64,000 nt of DNA from Leucaena leucocephala (taxonomy: Eukaryota; Streptophyta; Magnoliopsida; Fabales; Fabaceae): positions 8,432,001 to 8,496,000 of the forward strand of contig CM073558.1 in assembly GCA_037074615.1 (NCBI GenBank), in the 5' to 3' direction. The position numbers were made by a program, and so were the translations under genes. This document shows, piece after piece, positions 24,660 to 36,814 of the stretch (the first letter of the stretch is position 1; each line of letters starts with the position of its first letter). The notes below the pieces were generated by a model that saw only the letters and a program-made list of their open reading frames with translations, was not told where the DNA came from and did no database searches.

Positions 24660-26555
24660 TGTTGGAAAATGTGCCATAGGGGCCAATCATTATCTTATAA
24701 ACATTATTGATTTATGAGTTTATCAATTGTGTTATCATATTATTCGCATGTTTACTGTGATGACCATCTTTGGATAATTCATGATCTTATCCTAAATGTT
24801 CCTGGTCGATCATCTGTGCAGGAGCAGAGATGAAATAAGACCAGTATGACTTTGAAAATGTATAGAGATATAAATGAAAGTCATAGGCACATGTAAGAGT
24901 ACAAGGTGTTGGACCGACCCGCTATGAGAGAGTTACATGGGTTACGTCATAAGCTTCTCTCATATACAAACCATGTCACTATGCCCTTTGACCTGAGATC
25001 ATCATGGATTCCTACATGATAAATGCTCAGCTTTGACCTAGTCAAAAGTCACTTTTGAACGAGTGATCATAAAGACTATGTTCGGGCTTAGTGGTTTTAC
25101 ATGCGGAGGAATATGAACGGTCAAGATGGAATTTGTCCCTTACATTCGCAGAGAGATATTACTGGGCCCCTCGATGAGTGAGTCTGAGAAATGTATGGCC
25201 ATACTGTAATAGAAAGGTAGTTCCATTTGTATAGTCAGACTACTCAGGGATCGAGAAAGTAACGGTCAGGAATAGGAGGATGACATTATCCATGCCTCAT
25301 CCATGACTAAAATATCGCGTGACAGAAGGGACATGATATGGTTGTATAAAAGGTTACATCGTTTATCGATCCTCATATGATTTGGGTAGTCGTTATATCT
25401 TGCTAGAGACCGCTTGTGACTTGTGGGCCAGTATAGCAAATGGCCCACTGCCAACTTCATATGAACCTACAGGGTCGCACACAAAATAGCCCAACACGAA
25501 CTATGATTTCCAGATTCATTGAATCTAAGACGTGTCTAGATTCAATAAATGATCCAGGGTTGATGTATATATTTATTTATATTTATATTCGTATATATAT
25601 AAATTTGTATATATATATATTATATATAAGGGTATATAGGATTTAATTTATAAGGATAAATTAAATCTCTATAACGTTTGAATTTGAAATTCAAATTGAT
25701 AGGATATATTATATAAGAGATATTTACAAGATTTAACTTATAAGGATAAATTAAATCTCTATCACGTTTGAATTTGAAATTCAAATTGATAGGATATCTC
25801 ATATAAGAGATATTTACAATATTTAATTTATAAGGATAAATTAAATCTCTATCACGTTTGAATTTAAAATTCAAATTGATAGGATATCTCAAATTTGATT
25901 TATGAGAATAAATCAAATATAGTCCAATCTTATCTTTATTTAAATTAAATAAATAGGTGAATTAAATCTGTGGGACGGATTTAATATAAATATTATTTAT
26001 TTAATTAGTTTCTTATCAAATTATACAATATGTGATATTGTATTAATTTCAGAATTAATATAGATTAATTCCAACATCCAATTCGGTTGAGAAAAATGCA
26101 GAGTATCCTATATATCTGATTTTAGAAGCTACATTTTTGACACACAACACACAACACAAAAGGCCGAACGGAATCTGCAAAAGGTTTGCAGATAAGAAAC
26201 TGCTGAAGTAGAGACAGAGAGGACGAATTCTTGAGAGAGCCTTGGAGGGACAGGAGACGCTAGCACGTCGTTCGTGGTTAGAACGCTGTTCATGTGGATA
26301 CCAGTAGAGGAAACTAACCTGAGGCATCGACTTCTTGCGATCAGAAGGAGAGCACAAGCCGCGGAGAGAAGTTGTGGACATCTTCTTGCGATCGGAAAGA
26401 GATCACCAGTCACGGAGAGAAGCTATGGAAGTCGCTGAGGAACACCAAGGGTAATGCTTCTTTCCACTTGACTTAAACACATACGGTAGATCTTGGCAAG
26501 GAATGGGGAAAAAATTTTAAATTAATTTCCTCTGCGTGTCTTCCAATTCCTTACA
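24660..26555 (+). repeat. 3' LTR of the Angela-type element
   Basis: 1,896 bp, the same length as the 5' LTR, from TGTTGGAAAAT to CAATTCCTTACA. It carries the 90-bp repeat with unit starts at 25702, 25792 and 25882. Most differences from the 5' LTR are C/T or G/A. Confidence 0.93.
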
Positions 26556-28465
26556 ATTAATAATTATAGTAGAGAAATATCTCTCTTGATAAGGTTAGTC
26601 GTGAATATAAAGAAAGTTAGGGGATATTGGATTAAGGGTATTGCCTCAAGTTAAGCATGAGTTAGGTAGAGCTATACTGATAGGATAATAATGAAGATAT
26701 TATTATGCTATATATAGGCTCTGACCTATTAAAAGAATGAACCTTAGAGCAAAGGCTAAGAGCTAGAGGAAAGGATACATGTCAGGTAGTAAACTTATCC
26801 TAAACTTGTATCCATTAAATGTTATGCTTAGTTGTGGTATGGCTTTGTTGAATTGTGCTGCATATGTGCTTATGTATGAAACTCTATTTATATGATTACT
26901 TTGGCCTATTATGTTTCATATGTTACATGGAAGCATGCACATTACGCAATATTAACACTTTCACAAGCAAGCACAAGTATTCACATTAATGCATGTATTG
27001 TTTAGTACTGTTTGCTACTGAGATTTCCCTAGAAATCTCACCCATTCCATATCAATCCAATTACAACATGTCTTCTCAAGATGGAGGAGATAAAGATGCA
27101 TGAAGAGACATTAATTATTTAGCATGATTGATATGTGATTGATGTATGTATAATTGCTAGAAATTGTCACTGTGAACAGTAACTTGTGGTAAGGCAGTGA
27201 CATTTGAGCTGTAATAAGTAATAGTAAACAATTGAATAAATATATGATATTTTTCCAATAAATAGTAAACATACCAAGCTTCGATTTGATATATAGAATG
27301 TCGTATTTGGATGTCTATACAAGGATATATGATTTTTCAAAGTTAGGACCAGAAATGCTGGAATCAGGGGAAGATGCTAGATGAACAAGAGTGGTCAACA
27401 AGTTATTTTTTCCTGAAAGAGCATTAAGTTAGCTTTGTGTAGCAATTTGAACCACTTCATTTCAATTTTTCTAGAGTTAGTTATGATTTTTTGAAGTCAG
27501 GTCACTCCTATAGAATTTACACAGTGAACAGTACTCGATAGAATAAAATTTTAGATTATGTAATTTGACTTCAATGACCTTAAAATTGGTTCCAGATGCT
27601 ACCGTTGGGTCCCTAAGATATAAGAAAATTAGGATGTTACACTATGACTTTGTTAAATTGTGTTGGATATGTGCTTATATATGAAGCTCTATTTCTATAA
27701 TTACTTTGATCAATTGTATTTCATATGTTACATGGAAGTATGCACATTACACAATGTTAACACTTTCACAAGCAAGCACAAGTAATTTCATTAATGCATG
27801 AATTGTTTAGTACCATTTGCTACTGAGATTTCTCCATAAATCTCATCCCCTTCCATGTAATCCCAATCCCACAGGTTTGTTAATGATGAAAGAGGGTTGA
27901 AGAATCATAAAGAGAAGCTAGGGATAGGATAGTATGAACATTATGTACAGACTTGTTATATGTAATGTTACTATTTGACCAATGCAAGAAGTGATGATCA
28001 TGATGTAATGAAAAATAGTAAATGATGAGATAAATAAATGAAATTTACAGACATTTAGTTAACATGTCAAGCTTCGTTTTGACACTAAGAACACCTTATT
28101 CTGATGTATGTACAAAGAGAACAAATTTTCCAAAATAAGGGACCAGAATCTATTTTTAGAATTTTTTTAACCAAATAAACAACGAATAAACTGTATTAAT
28201 TGGCTAAGCATTTGGTCTAGAAATTATTTTTTCCTTAAATTTCAAGATGTTATCTTCATGTAGCTTTTTGAACCACTTCATTTCGATTTGTCTAGAATTA
28301 AGTATGATTTTTTGAAGTTCATTGTGTAATCTGGAATGCCATATGAACAACAACTCAAGAAAGAGAAAATTTTCAGATTTAGCTAATGGACTTCCAAAGT
28401 CTTGTAAGTAGTTCTAAATGCTACTGAATGGTCCCTAAGACGTATGAAAGTAAGGATTTTTATTT

Positions 28466-28477
28466 TGGTATCAGAGC
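28466..28477 (+). other. Primer-binding site of the family-X element
   Basis: TGGTATCAGAGC, a perfect initiator-Met site, follows the degenerate LTR end 'aaggattttta'. Confidence 0.85.
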
Positions 28478-28934
28478 AGAAGTTTCTGACATAATATAAG
28501 ATAGTTCCTAGACCCTAACTCTGAATAGTAAGTTAAGTCAAAGGCCTTAGGTGATAAGTTAGTTAATAAGAAAGACCCTTGGCCAGTAGTGATATATGAA
28601 GATAATCTACATTCAGACTTTGATTACTCCTCAAACAATGAAGAGAGTTCAGAGGAGAGTAATAGGGAATAGTTAGGGAGATCTATAGTAGAATATTTCA
28701 TAGATGTTTCTGTAGACTCAAACATGTAGTCTAGAGGTTATGTAAAGATTCAGCTTGAAGCTGTGTATGCACCAAATGATAGTTGGTTGAACATTTATTT
28801 GAATATGTTCCTTATTTAATGTGATTATGATGTATAGATATGAATGAGTTTTAATTGACTCAAACTCATCAAAGTCAAGAACATTAGGAGTGAATATTTA
28901 GAGAAAGTAATGTTAGGCTGCGATATGTAGTTTA

Positions 28935-29150
28935 GGTTACGACTAGAACTTCCAGACAAGTTAAATCGTGATGAGTTAAGTCACAGGTCATGATGAATAT
29001 TTACAAAAGCTTTTGGTCGTGACAAGTAAAGACCATTGGTCGTGACAGGAAGCTCTATAGCTATTAGGTCACGATGAGTCCAAGCTATAGGACGGGACTA
29101 ATGTATAAGCAGATCAGGTCACGACAGAAGATGACCTGTGGTCACGACTG
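28935..29150. repeat. Cluster of GGTCGTGAC-like half-sites
   Basis: About eight copies in both orientations within 215 bp: GGTTACGAC 28935, ATCGTGAT about 28964, GGTCATGAT about 28986, GGTCGTGAC 29015 and 29038, GGTCACGAT about 29067, GGTCACGAC about 29117 and about 29140. The minus-strand X copy keeps a decayed version at 58640-58890. The Athila-like Z copies carry similar motifs (2515-2613 and 39308-39381). Confidence 0.55.
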
Positions 29151-31265
29151 AAGAACATATACTTGATGACAAGAATAAAGATGCTGACCTCACTGAAGTT
29201 TGTCAGTTAGAGGTTTAGCAAAGGGTGTAGGCAAGCTAAACAGTACGATACATTGAGATACAAAAGATTAGGTTAAGGAAATATTCAGAAGTAGATCCTC
29301 CGTATGATCATCAAGAGCTGATCTACATTACAAAAGACTTTGTACAGTTAGTCTTTATTGAACAAAAGAATTAAAAGTTAGAATGAGACTTGCTTGAGAA
29401 GGAACCTAACACATGGCTTAAGGTTAAAGACGTGATAGCTAATATATAGAAAGTTAATGTTCCCAAAATAGAGGGATCCCATCACAGAAAAAAATAGTGA
29501 CTTAGCGCTCTACCCTAGAGAACAGAAGTAGGAATGCTAGATGATGAATGAGATCCATGTGGCTTAAGTTAGTTAGGATCCAAAGAAAAACTATAAAGGA
29601 ACCATAGTCTAGTCTAGAGCAGACTGAGACTGTCATACAGAAAGAGTTAAGAGATAGTAGAGAGATGTAGAAGTTACTCCATAGAGATAGAGATTTATTC
29701 GCTCACTTGAGAAGTTTTCTCAAAAAGTTTATAAGAAGCATTCCTCTTAGTTAAATAGAGATAAGTGTGAGGCTAAGGGTTAGAGTAAAGGAAATAGAAA
29801 CCCTTTGATGAATACTTAGCCGAGTTTATCCACGTGAACATTAAGGTTTAATAAGAGACACCCTCTCACCTGTTAGTAATATAGGAGGATAAGGAAAAAC
29901 TTAAAAGTATGAATGGCATAGAGATGTAAGCTAGACCCTTCCTTAGTTAGCTGAAAGAAAATAGCTGACTCAGTTATGGATTACAATTATATTACATCGA
30001 GGCCAAGGACACATAAGTCTTATAGACGATGAGAGATGTTATGATAGAATGAATATAGCCTAGTAAGGTAAAATGGCCTAATATGATAAGCTATCTCGTA
30101 TTCCTAAAATGAGATTTAAAGAAAGTAAGGTAGCCACAGGTTCAAAGATAAAGTGACTCCCCTATTTCCTATGTAAGAAATAGTGAAGAAGGGTTGGGTC
30201 TATACCCTAGTAAGAGGTTAATGTGGCAGCCTAAGTGAGACAAGTAAATAATTCAGGTTCCTGAATAGATAATCAGAACTTGGAAGTTAGGGTGATAAAG
30301 GGACATAATGCTTTAAGGTTTACCTAGTTAATTGTTTAATTGCAATATGAGTATAGGGGATGGTTGAGCAGATTTATGTGATGATGATATGGCTTATGTT
30401 GCCATATGTTATGATAAATAGTTACATCTCTTCATAGTTATCATATGATGACACGCATATTAGTGTATGTTATGATAAATGAATACGTCCCTCATGCAGT
30501 ACATACAAGGTAGAGTATACCATATGAGAAAGTTATATTGGTCCTATGCCATACGACATGTAATTAAATAATTCAACTTGTTGATGATAAAGCAATAGCA
30601 AAGTTATAAATGAGATAGTTAGCCAATTAATTCCCAAAGAATAGAATGAGAATATATGATCAGACAATGATAGTCAATTAGGTAGAGAATAAGATTAAAG
30701 ATGAGGAGGAATAGTGAATTTATAGACAAATGATTATAGTACTCAAGACATACCCCTTTAGTAGGGATAAGATATGTGAATGATGTACTATGAATATGAA
30801 ATGAAATAAGAAGCATTTATGAAATATGATGCAATTCTAAGAAGGAGTAGTCTCTATGTAATATAAGTTAACATTTTTGCAATAGAGTTAGATTGCTCTT
30901 GCAATAGAATCAGATTGCTCTTGAGATAAAACAAAGAGAATGGACAACTCATATAGAGTATTATCCCTCATATGAGATGGATAGATGATGATAGATATGT
31001 GTATGGTAGACCTGTGTAGCTCTCTACAATGCTAAATATAGTGAAGTTATAAAAGATAAAAATGATATGAGAACTTCCTGACCGATAGAGGAAATGAGTA
31101 AAAGTCCTAATAGATAATATTGGCTTATGTGATCATTTTTGGGGAATTATCTATTAAGTTAACAACTATGTGGAAGTAACTAACCTTGTAACTTTGTCTG
31201 TTAGTTAGATCTTCCAGAGATGAGAATATAGTACAATGGAATTGCAGTAGATTATGGAGGATTGT

Positions 31266-31559
31266 AGTTAGATCCTAGAATAGCTCATAGAGAATAGAAT
31301 TCCAAGGTCATAGTTAAATCCTGAAGAGGCTTACGGTTGATCGTAGTAGATCCTAAGGGTCACAGTAAACCTAGCATAGAGAAACAAAGTATTGAGCCAT
31401 AAGTATAGTATTAGTTAGATCCTAGAATAGCTCATAGAGAATAGAATTCCAAGGTCATAGTTAAATCCTGAAGAGGCTTACGGTTGATCGTAGTAGATCC
31501 TAAGGGTCACAGTAAACTTAGCCTAGAGAAACAAAGTATTGAGCCATAAGTATAGTATT
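31266..31559 (+). repeat. 147-bp direct tandem duplication
   Basis: Two nearly identical units starting at 'gttagatcctagaatagctc', at 31267 and 31414, with only a few differences, so the duplication is recent relative to the decayed element. The minus-strand X copy near 56550-56640 has one divergent unit. Confidence 0.85.
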
Positions 31560-31738
31560 TCTTTGGAAGGACGAATACCAAGGAAAAGGTTAAGGAAGAA
31601 AAGCTTCACAAGTTGGTTAACTCATAACAGAAAGAGTACCCAAGATGTTAATTTCAGATAGCCTTATTACTATCAGGGACTGAACTCAGAATCTTCGTAC
31701 ACGCAACAGGAACTAAGTGATTAAAGTTAAGGTGTTAA

Positions 31739-34700
31739 TGATGTCGCTTGTCGTTAGCGCTCAAATTAATTACTAGTTTTAACCCTATGTATATAGGAGC
31801 TAACCCTAGGTCTATCTCAAGGCGAAGTCAATGTGTAGCTTGATTATGATTAATTAAAGTGATTAAGGAATAAATATGGGTAGAGAAGAATATTCAATTT
31901 AATTAAAGCGATGATTGCAAGAAAGTAAAAGAGTTAAATGATACGATTACCAGTAAGTTGAACATTCCCAAGGATTGATGTGTGGCTATCATCGTTCGAT
32001 AATATATTAGAGTTATAACAATTATATATGCTAAGTCCCTAACATGCAAAATCCCAGACAATCATCATGGTCATAATCATCAAATCTACAATTACACCTA
32101 GATCTAGCATACAATTGTATCAAGAATGATTAATGAAGATCCACTTAGCATGTGATAAATTAAACAATAAATGATTTGTTCCTTTAACATAGATATTCAA
32201 TCGAAAATCCTATAACTAATCATGTGAATTCAGCATGAATAATTATAAGAGGAAACTAAGGATATTAAATAAAGAATATCAAATCATAAATTGAAATAAT
32301 AAATCACAAGGATTTGATCACAAAGGTGTCTCAATCAAAACCCTAGGTCCAACATATACAAATCTCAAAACCTAAATCTAGGAAATCATAAATTTGTGTA
32401 AAGGAAAAGATCAAAACATAAAATTGTTCAACTCCTAACTCTAAAGCACAGAAACTCAAGCTACTACATCTCTCCTCAAGAACTTAGAAGGAAAATGGTG
32501 GAATTATGGAAGAGATGAAGAAGGTGATGTAAGGAATTGGAAGACACGCAGCAGAAATTAACTTAAAAATTTTTCCATTCTTTGCCAGGATCTACCGTAT
32601 GTGTTTAAGTCAAGTGGGAAGAAGCATTACCCTCAGTGTTCCTCAGCAACTTCCACAGCTTCTAGTCATGACATTCACAGCTTCTCTCTGTGACTCGTGC
32701 TCCCTTTTCGATAGCAAGAAGTCAACGACTCAGGTCGGCTTCCTCTGCTAGTATCCACACGAACATCGTTCTAACCACAAATGACGTGCTAGCGTCTCCT
32801 GTCCCTCCAGGGCTTTCTCAAGAATTCATCCTCTCCGTCTCTATTTTGGCAGTTTCTTATCTGTAAACCTTTTGTAAATTCCCCTTCGGCCTTTCTGTGT
32901 TCTATATGTCTCCAAAACGTAGCTCCTAAAATCAGATATATAGGATGCTATGCGTTTTTCTCTACCGAATTGGATTTTGGAGTTAATCTTATATTAATTC
33001 TGAAATTAATACAATATCACATATTGTATAATTTGATAAGAAACTAATTAAATAAATAATATTTATATTAAATCCATCCCATAGATTTAATTCACCTATT
33101 TATTTAACTTAAAATAAAGATAAGACTGAACTATATTTGATTTATTCTCATAAATCAAATTTGAGATATCATATCAATTTGAATTTCAAATTCAAACGTG
33201 ATAGAGATTTAATTTATAAATTATAAATTAAATCTTATAAGTATCTCTTATATGAGATATCCTATCAATTTGAATTTTAAATTCAAACGTGATAGAGATT
33301 TAATTTATCCTTATAAATTAAATCTCATATATCTCTCTTATATATAATGTATATATACGAATTTATATATATACGAATATAAATATAAATAAATATATAT
33401 ATCCACCCTGGATCATTCATTGAATCTGGACATGTCTTAGATTCAATGAATCTAAACATCATAGCTCGTGTTGGGCTATTTTGTGTGCGACCCTATAGGC
33501 CCATATGAAGTTGGCAGTAGGCCATTTGCTATACTGGCCCACAAGTCACAAGTGGTCTCTAGTAAGGCATAACGACCACCTAAATCATATGAGGATCGTT
33601 AAATGATGTAACCTTTTATACAACCATATCATGTCCCTTCTATCACGCGATATTTTGGTCATGGATGAGGTATGGGTAATGTCATCCTCCTATTCCTGAC
33701 CGTTACTTTCTCGATCCCTGAGTAGTCTGACTATAGAAATGGAATTACTTTTCCATTACAGTATGGCGATATATTCATCAGACTCACTTATCGAGGGGCC
33801 CAGTAATATCTCTCTACGAATGTGAGTGACAAATTCCATCTTGACCATTCACATTCCGCCGCATGAAAAACCACTAAGCCCAAACATAGTCTTTATGATC
33901 ACTCGGTCAAAAGTGACTTTTGACTAGGTCAAAGCTGAGCGTTTGCCATGTAGGAATCCATGATGATCTCAGGTCAAAGGGCATAGTGACATGGTTTGTA
34001 TATGAGAGAAGCTTATGATGTAACCCATGCAGCTCTCTCATAGTGGGTCAATCCAACACCATGTACTCTTACATGTGCCTATGACTTTGATTTATATCTC
34101 TATACATCTTCAAAGTCATACTGGTCTTATTTCATCTCTGCTCCTGCATAGATGACCGACCAGGGACATTTAGGATAAGATCATGAATTATCCAAGGATG
34201 GTCATCACAGTAAACATGCAAATAATATGATAACATAATTAGTAAATTTATAAATCAATAATATTCATAAGACAATGATTGGCCCCTAGGGCATGATTTC
34301 TAATAGATGATTGTGATGGTGGTGATTGGTGTGTTGAATGGAGAAGCCTTGGGGTCATTTATATAGTCTTTAGTAGTGAATCATGTTTGATGTAAGTCTC
34401 TTCATTGATTGGCTCTTCAAAAGATAATGATAATCTCTATTTATCTTCAATATCTTTTCAAGCTGTCATCTTTTCCAATATCTCCAGAGATAATATTTTT
34501 AAATTAAAATATCCTATAAAAAATTCAAATAAAAAGTAATAGGATAAAAGAGATAAAACAATTAATAGAAAAAGATAACATCTTTATCATTATCCTTTAA
34601 TTATATTCCAATGTTAGATATTGATAAATTATCTTTGAATCAATTCAAATGATATATGATATAATATAAGGAATAAGAGATAAGATATAATTAATATTTA

Positions 34701-35255
34701 TCCTCTTGCTTTGAATCTTGACTTGTGATTGGCTCCTCTTTTTTGTAATTTGATTTAAATTTCCCTTGGATATCACATATTCAATCTGTGAGATATGTTA
34801 CCTGTATCTAGATATTTAAGGATTACATTTGAATAGTCAAAGTGGATATCTGATTTTAAATTTTGAAAGATCTCTTTTGTTTTGACTATTTCAAATATTA
34901 TTATGCTATATTAATATATTAGAAGGAGATAAATAATGTTCTCTAATTAGATAATATTGATTTCCCTTTTAATAAATTAATATATATTTTTCATTCATTA
35001 ATCCTAGGTTGCTCCTTTTGTAGGCTATTAATTATTTCCTATTCTTCCTGAAAGTCATAAAAGATAAAAATATCTTCGTGCATACCAGTGTGATAATAAA
35101 ATTAGTAAAAATACAAGAAAATGACCTTTTTAGTTATTTAATTCATATAGTAAACTAAGGCACAAAATAACCATAATTATTATAATAATATCTATTAATC
35201 ATGATAAATCCCCTGAAATAGATATAAAATAATATGATAAAATAGGGATTCATCA
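31739..35255. mobile_element. Solo LTR of a distinct family 'A', TSD GTTAA
   Basis: Ends TGATGTCG...ATTCATCA, inside a perfect 5-bp duplication GTTAA (31734-31738 and 35256-35260). The uninterrupted target is seen on the minus strand at about 56285-56315. Without the Angela solo LTR nested in it, the element is about 1.73 kb. It has no primer site, polypurine tract or internal terminal repeat that I can see, so I call it a solo LTR. A TGATG start fits Ty3/gypsy Tat-type LTRs, but lineage and strand are not established. Confidence 0.78.
32528..34305 (-). mobile_element. Solo LTR of the Angela-type element, 1,778 bp
   Basis: Reverse complement of the LTR at 17580, from TGTAAGGAATTGG to CTAATA, so the terminal CA complement is mutated. 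The flanks GGTGA (32523-32527) and GATGA (34306-34310) match at 4 of 5 bases. It has two 90-bp units instead of three, which accounts for most of its shorter length. Confidence 0.9.
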
Positions 35256-35513
35256 GTTAATCACGAGGACTAAGGATTTATGACAATGTTTCATAAGATA
35301 TGAGAAGGGGTCAAATGAGAATAAAGAGATCCCTACAATAAGATTACAGAGAATAAGAATAAGAATAAGAGACAAATATGTCCTCCAAATGAGAATAAAG
35401 AGAATAGAAGGCCAGATAGACCCAAAAGAGATAGTTTAAGAATGGTCTAAGATAGTAAAGTACCAGGGTTAGAGCTTGTTAGCTCTAGTGCTTTAGATTT
35501 TTATCTACATTTT

Positions 35514-35568
35514 CAGTTAAGAGTGCTCAAGGAAGAGTAGCCCAATGATGGGTGACCCCCTGGGAAGT
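35514..35568 (+). repeat. 5S rRNA-like fragment in the X element
   Basis: CAGTTAAGAGTGCTCAAGG followed by AAGAGTAGCCCAATGATGGG and TGACCCCCTGGGAAGT. This parallels the plant 5S rRNA internal promoter region (A box AGTTAAGCGTGCTTGGGC, then GAGAGTAGTACTAGGATGGGTGACC.CCTGGGAAGT). It lies about 1.25 kb before the 3' LTR and is repeated at the same place in the minus-strand copy (56000-56075). It is a partial, mutated copy, not a 5S gene. Confidence 0.75.
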
Positions 35569-36800
35569 GATACAAGATAAATGCCACAAAAGTTTGACAT
35601 ATATGCATAGAATGATGTAAGATGTTAGAAAGAGCTATAAAAAGTTAGAAAGGGTTATGAACAGTAAGAGATTAGAACCCTTATGTTAAGTCCAAATGAA
35701 ATTGATTTTAAAGGAAATATTTAGAAGAATTTTCTCAGAAGCTAGCAAAATGCTAAACTAAAAAGAATGTTTAATGTATTGTATCTCAAAATACATTATG
35801 GTAAGACAAGATAGACTATGATGTAGCCAGATTTGGCTAGATATGCCATGATACAGTATGAAAAGTACATAATGAGATACATTATGAGAAATATGTATTA
35901 AGAAGTATAATACAAAATAGCTTTATAGCTAGCTTTGTAAACAGATAGACAGGCTCCCTTTTTGAAAGGGATAAGATGTTTAAATGTTAAGTTACACATG
36001 AAATAGCAAGTGAGAGCTTGCACTCCTTGCATAAAATGCCAGGCATTATGTTACGTTTATAAAATATGCTAGAGCTTCAAATGTTATAGCTGTGCAAGCT
36101 CTGAGGGTTAGAGTTATGCATATTAAGAGAAGGAATACTTGAGCTCCGATGTTAGAGCTTTGCATTCATGAGCAGGTATGTAATCCTGTAGTATGTTGGC
36201 CATGCATTATGCATGTGAGAGTATGTGCTCCTATATGCTCCTATGTTCTCCTACATACTCCTATCTAGCAGTAAAGTAAAGAAAGAAAGAATAATGACAT
36301 AAGTCCTCTCTCTGTATAATGATGAGTTAGTAAAGATGATAAGAAGTACGATGGTATAAAAATGAGAGATGAAGTTTGGCGGATGTTTAAAGAATTCCAC
36401 TAGATACTCATATGAGTAATAAGTGATTGCACTAAGAAGCATGATGAGTAATTAACATAAACTCTAGAATATAGTAGTATACAAAAGATTTTTATATGAA
36501 AGAAATGGACACTACTCACAAGTCTAGTATGGTGAGAAGTCCATGTGCAGATAAATGCATAGCAAATAAGCAAGTAATATAATGAAGTAGAATTCAACTA
36601 AGATTGAGTTGATTCATAACAGAAGAATGAGCAAAATAATGATATGAAGATCTGCGAATATGGAAATTACTCTAATAAAGATATCAAGATAGAAGATAAG
36701 GGGTAGATATCCCAATCCTTAGTCATAAAGTGAGAAAAGAATATCTATCCAAGACTATGGACTAAGGTACTGAGTAAATTTTGAGGACAAAATTTATTTG

Positions 36801-36814
36801 AAGGAGGGTAGAAA
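36801..36814 (+). other. Polypurine tract of the family-X element
   Basis: AAGGAGGGTAGAAA sits directly before the LTR start TGTCATATCC at 36815. It follows the chromovirus-type stretch TTTTGAGGACAAAATTT. Confidence 0.85.

Larger units (their letters stand above)
17580..26555 (+). mobile_element. Angela/BARE-type Ty1/copia element, 8,976 bp
   Basis: The only near-complete element in the window: 5' LTR, primer site, gag, pol in copia order (protease, integrase, reverse transcriptase, RNase H), polypurine tract, 3' LTR. The flanks are GTTAA (17575-17579) and ATTAA (26556-26560), a 5-bp duplication with one change. Both LTRs are 1,896 bp and differ at about 60 positions by my hand count, roughly 3%. 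The LTR opening TGTTGGAAAATGTGCCCTA, the LTR and element lengths and the primer site point to the Angela lineage. Numerous stops make it defective. Confidence 0.93.
15639..27641 (+). mobile_element. Solo LTR, family Y, TSD CTATG, with two nested insertions
   Basis: Starts TGTCATATCCC and ends GGATGTTACA. The flanking duplication is perfect: CTATG at 15634-15638 and 27642-27646. The empty site is visible in the X solo LTR at 43134-43145 ('gtgctatggctttg'). Its own sequence occupies 15639-16076, about 17030-17579 and 26556-27641; the rest is the inverted Y copy and the Angela element. The promoter module repeats the one described at 9037. Confidence 0.88.
13388..28462 (+). mobile_element. 5' LTR of a family-X element, split by nested insertions
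   Basis: LTR sequence is at 13388-15638 and 27642-28462. The first 99 bp or so are missing compared with the 3' LTR (36815 onward), because similarity starts at its base 36914. The TATA motif CTATAAATG is at 14566. The LTR ends at about 28462 and is followed by a perfect primer site. A Y solo LTR with TSD CTATG splits it. Together with the internal region and the 3' LTR it forms one old element inserted in Z at a 'tgacc/ggacc' target. Confidence 0.7.
28463..36814 (+). mobile_element. Internal region of the family-X element, no gag-pol seen
   Basis: Runs from primer site to polypurine tract, 8.35 kb with the nested insertion 31739-35255 and about 4.8 kb without it. I find no zinc knuckle, protease, RT, RNase H or integrase motif in any frame, only short shadow frames. 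It aligns in order with the minus-strand copy 60234-54770, for example the GGTCGTGAC cluster, 'gtagatcc..agggtc', the 5S-like fragment and the 3' end. Either it is a large non-autonomous element (LARD-like) or coding sequence has decayed beyond eye recognition. The 3' terminus (TTTTGAGGACAAAATTT, then the purine tract) is of chromovirus type. Confidence 0.6.

Noticed and set aside
28935..29150. GGTCGTGAC cluster as a plasmid-like iteron origin
   Set aside because: Spacing and orientation are irregular and the context is a plant retroelement leader; no replication gene is present.
35514..35568. A functional 5S rRNA gene
   Set aside because: Only the internal-promoter part is recognisable, with several substitutions, no intact 5' part and no T-run terminator in the right place.
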